Below are positions 4,648 through 6,738 of a stretch of 6,738 nt of DNA, one piece after another; within the stretch, counting starts at the first letter, position 1, and every line of letters begins with the position of its first letter. The DNA is taken from NCBI GenBank assembly GCA_017534025.1, contig JAFWDF010000011.1, forward strand, positions 1 through 6,738. Direction: 5' to 3'. Made by a program: the position numbers and the translations under genes. The notes beneath the pieces were generated by a model that had not been told where the DNA came from, ran no database searches, and saw only the letters and a program-made list of their open reading frames with translations. Source of the stretch: Bacillota bacterium (lineage in GTDB: Bacteria > Bacillota > Clostridia > Peptostreptococcales > Anaerovoracaceae).

Positions 4648-6204
4648 CTACATCAGCGGCGCGAACAGGCGCAGCACCAGCTGCCACAGACGCAGCGCAG
4701 CGGAACGGCCCGTTTTATAATGCTCCGTCACCTCCCGGCACTGCGGGAATAACTCGTCAAACTGCTTCTTCATATCCCTGACAGCAGCACAGTTATAAAG
4801 GAGCACGCCATTTTCAAAATGATGATACAGGCTGCGGTAATCCAGGTTAATGGTTCCGCAGAATGCCACCTTGCCGTCCGAAACGCATTGCTTGGCATGA
4901 CAGAAGCCCGGTGAATATTCATAGATCCGGACGCCGGACTGCACCAGCTGTGCATAATAGGACCTCGTGACCGCGTAAATCAGCTTCTTGTCCGGAATGC
5001 CCGGAGTGATAATGCGCACGTCCACGCCGCTCTTTGCTGCCAGCGAGAAGGCCCTCGTCATTTCATCCGTGATGATCAGGTACGGTGTGGTGAAATAGGC
5101 ATATTTCGAAGCCCCTCTGAGAATGTTCATATATACATTTTCGCCGACCAGTTCATCGTCCAGCGGCTGATCCGCAAACGGCTGAACAAATTCCGCATTC
5201 GGCGTCACATAGGAATACTTCGGAAGGTACGGGCTGTAATCCACATCGTCGACGTCGTCACTGCGAATCGCGTTCCAGTTTTCCAGAAACGCAATTGTCA
5301 GACTGCGTACAGCCTCCCCTTCCAGCCGCACGCCGGTGTCCAGCCAGAACCCGTACGGTTCCGTGATATGGAAATATTCATCCGCCAGGTTGTACCCGCC
5401 GGTAAACCCGACTTTTCCGTCAATGACTGTTATTTTCCGGTGATCCCGGTTATTCATGAACAGATTCAGGAACGGCATGACCGGATTGAAGACTCTGCAG
5501 CGAATGCCGTCCGCTTCCATTAATTCGATAAATTTGTTATTAATGAATCCCATACTGCCGACATAATCATAGAAAATGCGTACTTCCACGCCGGCCGCGG
5601 CCTTTTCCTTCAGAATGTCGTGCAGTTGCCCGAAGGACGGAGACGCTTCAATGGCATGGTATTCCATGAAAATGAAATGTTCTGCCTTTTTCAGCGCTTT
5701 CAGCTGCGCTGCCATGCCTTCAGCCGCATCCGGATAAAAGATGACTTCCGTATTGCGGTACACCGGATACCCGGACTGTGCATGAATGTATTTCATCTGG
5801 GTGGCGATCTGCGGATCACGCCGCTCCACCGCTTCCTGCACCAGCGTGTTCTCCGGCAGCAGCGGCAGCAGTTCCTGATCCAGTTTCTCATACCGCTTCC
5901 GCATAAAGCGGATGCCGAAATTCCGTCCGATGGCAATATAGAGAAGAACGCCAATCAGCGGAAGCGCTATAATCAGAATGATCCATGGTATTTTCAGGGA
6001 CGGGCTGTTCCTTTCTCCGACAATCCCCAGCACCAGCAGGACTGCCAAAGCATTGATCACAATGGAAATCCAGGCGTATGTCTCGCTCAGCTTTCCGACG
6101 GCAATAATCAGCCATACTACCTCCAGCAGAATCGCCAGTGCCGCCAGCGCGCCGCGGATCACGGCATTCCGTATATCATACTTGCGTTCCAGGGTCGTTT
6201 TCAT
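4648..6204 (-). CDS. cls: Cardiolipin synthase, ClsA type (two phospholipase D motifs)
   Basis: A 518-residue membrane enzyme that condenses two phosphatidylglycerol molecules into cardiolipin and glycerol. The N-terminus has hydrophobic segments at about 14-36, 44-63 and 73-93, usual for bacterial ClsA/YwnE-type enzymes. It carries two HKD motifs: HRKITVIDG (His255, Lys257, Asp262), followed by GFTGGYNLADEY, and HAKQCVSDG (His436, Lys438, Asp443), followed by AFCGTINLDYRSL and the FENGV block. Both active-site sets are intact and the length is normal. The start at 6202-6204 has a GGGAGG site nine bases upstream. It stands alone: niaR downstream has its own promoter, and the next gene to the right is divergent. 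Family assignment is secure; the exact phospholipid donor is inferred. Confidence 0.95.
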   Translation of the reverse strand: MKTTLERKYDIRNAVIRGALAALAILLEVVWLIIAVGKLSETYAWISIVINALAVLLVLGIVGERNSPSLKIPWIILIIALPLIGVLLYIAIGRNFGIRFMRKRYEKLDQELLPLLPENTLVQEAVERRDPQIATQMKYIHAQSGYPVYRNTEVIFYPDAAEGMAAQLKALKKAEHFIFMEYHAIEASPSFGQLHDILKEKAAAGVEVRIFYDYVGSMGFINNKFIELMEADGIRCRVFNPVMPFLNLFMNNRDHRKITVIDGKVGFTGGYNLADEYFHITEPYGFWLDTGVRLEGEAVRSLTIAFLENWNAIRSDDVDDVDYSPYLPKYSYVTPNAEFVQPFADQPLDDELVGENVYMNILRGASKYAYFTTPYLIITDEMTRAFSLAAKSGVDVRIITPGIPDKKLIYAVTRSYYAQLVQSGVRIYEYSPGFCHAKQCVSDGKVAFCGTINLDYRSLYHHFENGVLLYNCAAVRDMKKQFDELFPQCREVTEHYKTGRSAALRLWQLVLRLFAPLM

Positions 6205-6363
6205 GCTTCGTTTCCTCCCATATGAACTTGTCTATATCCGGCTGCCGCGCGAACGGGATCCTCTCCGCTCCCATACGGCGGCGTTTAATGATTTGTTGCT
6301 TTTTTATAGCATCCCCATCCGTCCCTCAGCGTGCCTGACCGGCATTATTTCACTGACAGGACA

Positions 6364-6369
6364 ATTATA
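6364..6369 (-). promoter_or_regulatory. -10 box candidate for cls (TATAAT)
   Basis: A perfect TATAAT on the minus strand lies about 160 bases before the cls start. No good -35 exists at 16-18 bases (TTTGAA is at 14), so it may need an activator. A near-palindrome around ATACGTAT (6387-6394) lies in the -35 area. Confidence 0.35.
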
Positions 6370-6454
6370 CCCTATTATTTTTATTCAAATACGTATGTTT
6401 CTTAATTATTCGCAAAATATTCCGGAAAAAATTCTTCCGCACGCGTTTCTATAC

Positions 6455-6466
6455 CGCTTTAAAGCG
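6455..6466. promoter_or_regulatory. Perfect 12-bp palindrome CGCTTTAAAGCG
   Basis: It lies eight bases upstream of the -35 box of the rightward promoter, a usual place for an activator or repressor site. No family assignment is possible from the motif alone. Confidence 0.3.
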
Positions 6467-6474
6467 AAAAATCA

Positions 6475-6503
6475 TTTACAAAAAGCAGTTTTTCCTGTAT
6501 ATT
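6475..6503 (+). promoter_or_regulatory. Rightward promoter of the symporter gene (TTTACA-17-TATATT)
   Basis: TTTACA (6475-6480) and TATATT (6498-6503) each match the consensus at five of six positions with the ideal 17-base spacing. Transcription should start near 6510, giving a leader of about 137 nt. Confidence 0.65.
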
Positions 6504-6528
6504 TGTGATGGATGTTTATATGTTCTTC

Positions 6529-6564
6529 GAGGTCGATGGGCAATGCCACCGCCCTCTTTTTTTT
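6529..6564 (+). terminator. Intrinsic terminator inside the symporter leader (attenuator candidate)
   Basis: GAGG (6529-6532) pairs with CCTC (6553-6556), CG with CG and TGG with CCA, with two single mismatches and a 6-nt loop (6540-6545). Eight T's follow at once (6557-6564). It lies about 20-55 nt after the predicted start of transcription and 82 bases before the ATG, so most transcripts might end here unless the hairpin is prevented. Confidence 0.65.
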
Positions 6565-6590
6565 CCGCCGGATGGATTTTCGCCGGGCGG
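6565..6590 (+). other. GC hairpin just after the leader terminator (possible antiterminator arm)
   Basis: CCGCC (6565-6569) pairs with GGCGG (6586-6590) and GG (6570-6571) with CC (6583-6584), leaving one bulged G. There is no U tract. An identical CCGCC lies in the terminator (6549-6553), so GGCGG could pair there and break the terminator; that switch is inference. Confidence 0.35.
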
Positions 6591-6646
6591 CATAAACATT
6601 ATCGGTTTTATTGTTTGATTCAAGTTTATTGGAGAGAGGTAGCTGA

Positions 6647-6738
6647 ATGATTGTTGATATTTTAAATGCCATTGACTCCGTCATGTATTATCCGATCCTG
6701 ATCATCGTGCTGGCCGCAGGCGGTCTGTATTTTTCCTG
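6647..6738 (+). CDS. Start of an AGCS-family alanine/glycine:sodium symporter, cut by the window edge
   Basis: Thirty codons are present. The ATG at 6647-6649 follows a good GGAGAGAGG site (6631-6639) with seven bases between. The protein begins MIVDILNAIDSVMYYPILII and continues with a hydrophobic VLAAGGLYFS. A short amphipathic 'ILNAIDSV' followed at once by a membrane segment ending in G-L-Y-F/L is the usual opening of AGCS (alanine or glycine:cation symporter) proteins, which import small amino acids with sodium. Only the first helix is seen, so another multi-helix transporter cannot be excluded. It is divergent from cls and has its own promoter and a terminator hairpin in its leader, which suggests control by attenuation. 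Confidence 0.7.
   Translation, partial: MIVDILNAIDSVMYYPILIIVLAAGGLYFS

Larger units (their letters stand above)
6205..6646. other. Divergent intergenic region between cls and the symporter gene
   Basis: These 442 bases carry no credible gene. The left half holds the cls leader with a TATAAT on the minus strand; the right half holds the rightward promoter, a terminator hairpin and a second GC hairpin, listed separately. A 70-codon minus-strand open frame at 6472-6684 crosses the symporter promoter, terminator and start codon and is not believable as a gene. Confidence 0.7.

Noticed and set aside
5620..6225. 201-codon plus-strand open frame opposite cls
   Set aside because: It is the antisense shadow of the cardiolipin synthase, which has both intact HKD motifs.
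6510..6646. Glycine riboswitch upstream of the AGCS-like gene
   Set aside because: The leader lacks the conserved core segments of that class and is too short for the usual tandem arrangement.
6472..6684. 70-codon minus-strand open frame rich in Arg/Lys
   Set aside because: It covers the promoter, terminator and start codon of the rightward symporter gene and has no ribosome site of note.

Overview
The window looks like a piece of a Firmicutes chromosome, probably an anaerobic gut-type clostridium (Lachnospiraceae or a relative). The reasons are a strong AAGGAGG-type ribosome binding site, mid-range base composition, TTGACA/TATAAT-like promoters, intrinsic terminators, and the gene set: a 3H-domain NiaR-type niacin repressor, a clostripain-family peptidase, a ClsA-type cardiolipin synthase and an alanine/sodium symporter-like start. 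The placement is inferred from gene content and not from a marker gene. I see no phage, IS, CRISPR, tRNA or rRNA.

Layout, left to right. Positions 1-40 hold the first 13 codons of a leftward gene that runs off the left edge, with a near-perfect Shine-Dalgarno. About 315 nt of untranslated DNA lies upstream of it. This stretch has three short perfect hairpins, several CAAAC-containing motifs that resemble AcrR/TtgR-type operators, and a good leftward promoter (TTGACA-16-TAAAAT, 363-390). Two leftward intrinsic terminators follow (492-535 and 608-645). They close the transcription unit of a leftward TetR/AcrR-family repressor (698-1291). Next come a large membrane-anchored clostripain-like cysteine peptidase (1492-3879) and, 29 nt upstream of it, a NiaR/3H-domain repressor (3909-4478) with its own promoter and a small palindrome at the expected start of transcription. 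A cardiolipin synthase with two HKD motifs (4648-6204) is also leftward. A 442-nt divergent intergenic region (6205-6646) separates it from a rightward gene whose first 30 codons (6647-6738) look like an AGCS-family amino-acid:sodium symporter. That gene has a good promoter (6475-6503) and a strong terminator hairpin inside its leader (6529-6564).

How the genes may work together. niaR and the clostripain gene are probably co-transcribed. No convincing terminator follows the clostripain gene, so the same transcript may read through into tetR, which also has its own promoter. The TetR protein most likely controls itself and/or the truncated leftward gene, whose promoter and leader carry the operator-like motifs. 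The cardiolipin synthase and the symporter are divergent and functionally unrelated. No gene here is an obviously new system. The parts most worth a second look are non-coding: the operator-like array and structured leader at 41-390, the long palindrome at 500-535, and the terminator inside the symporter leader. The niaR-clostripain pairing is the other point of interest.
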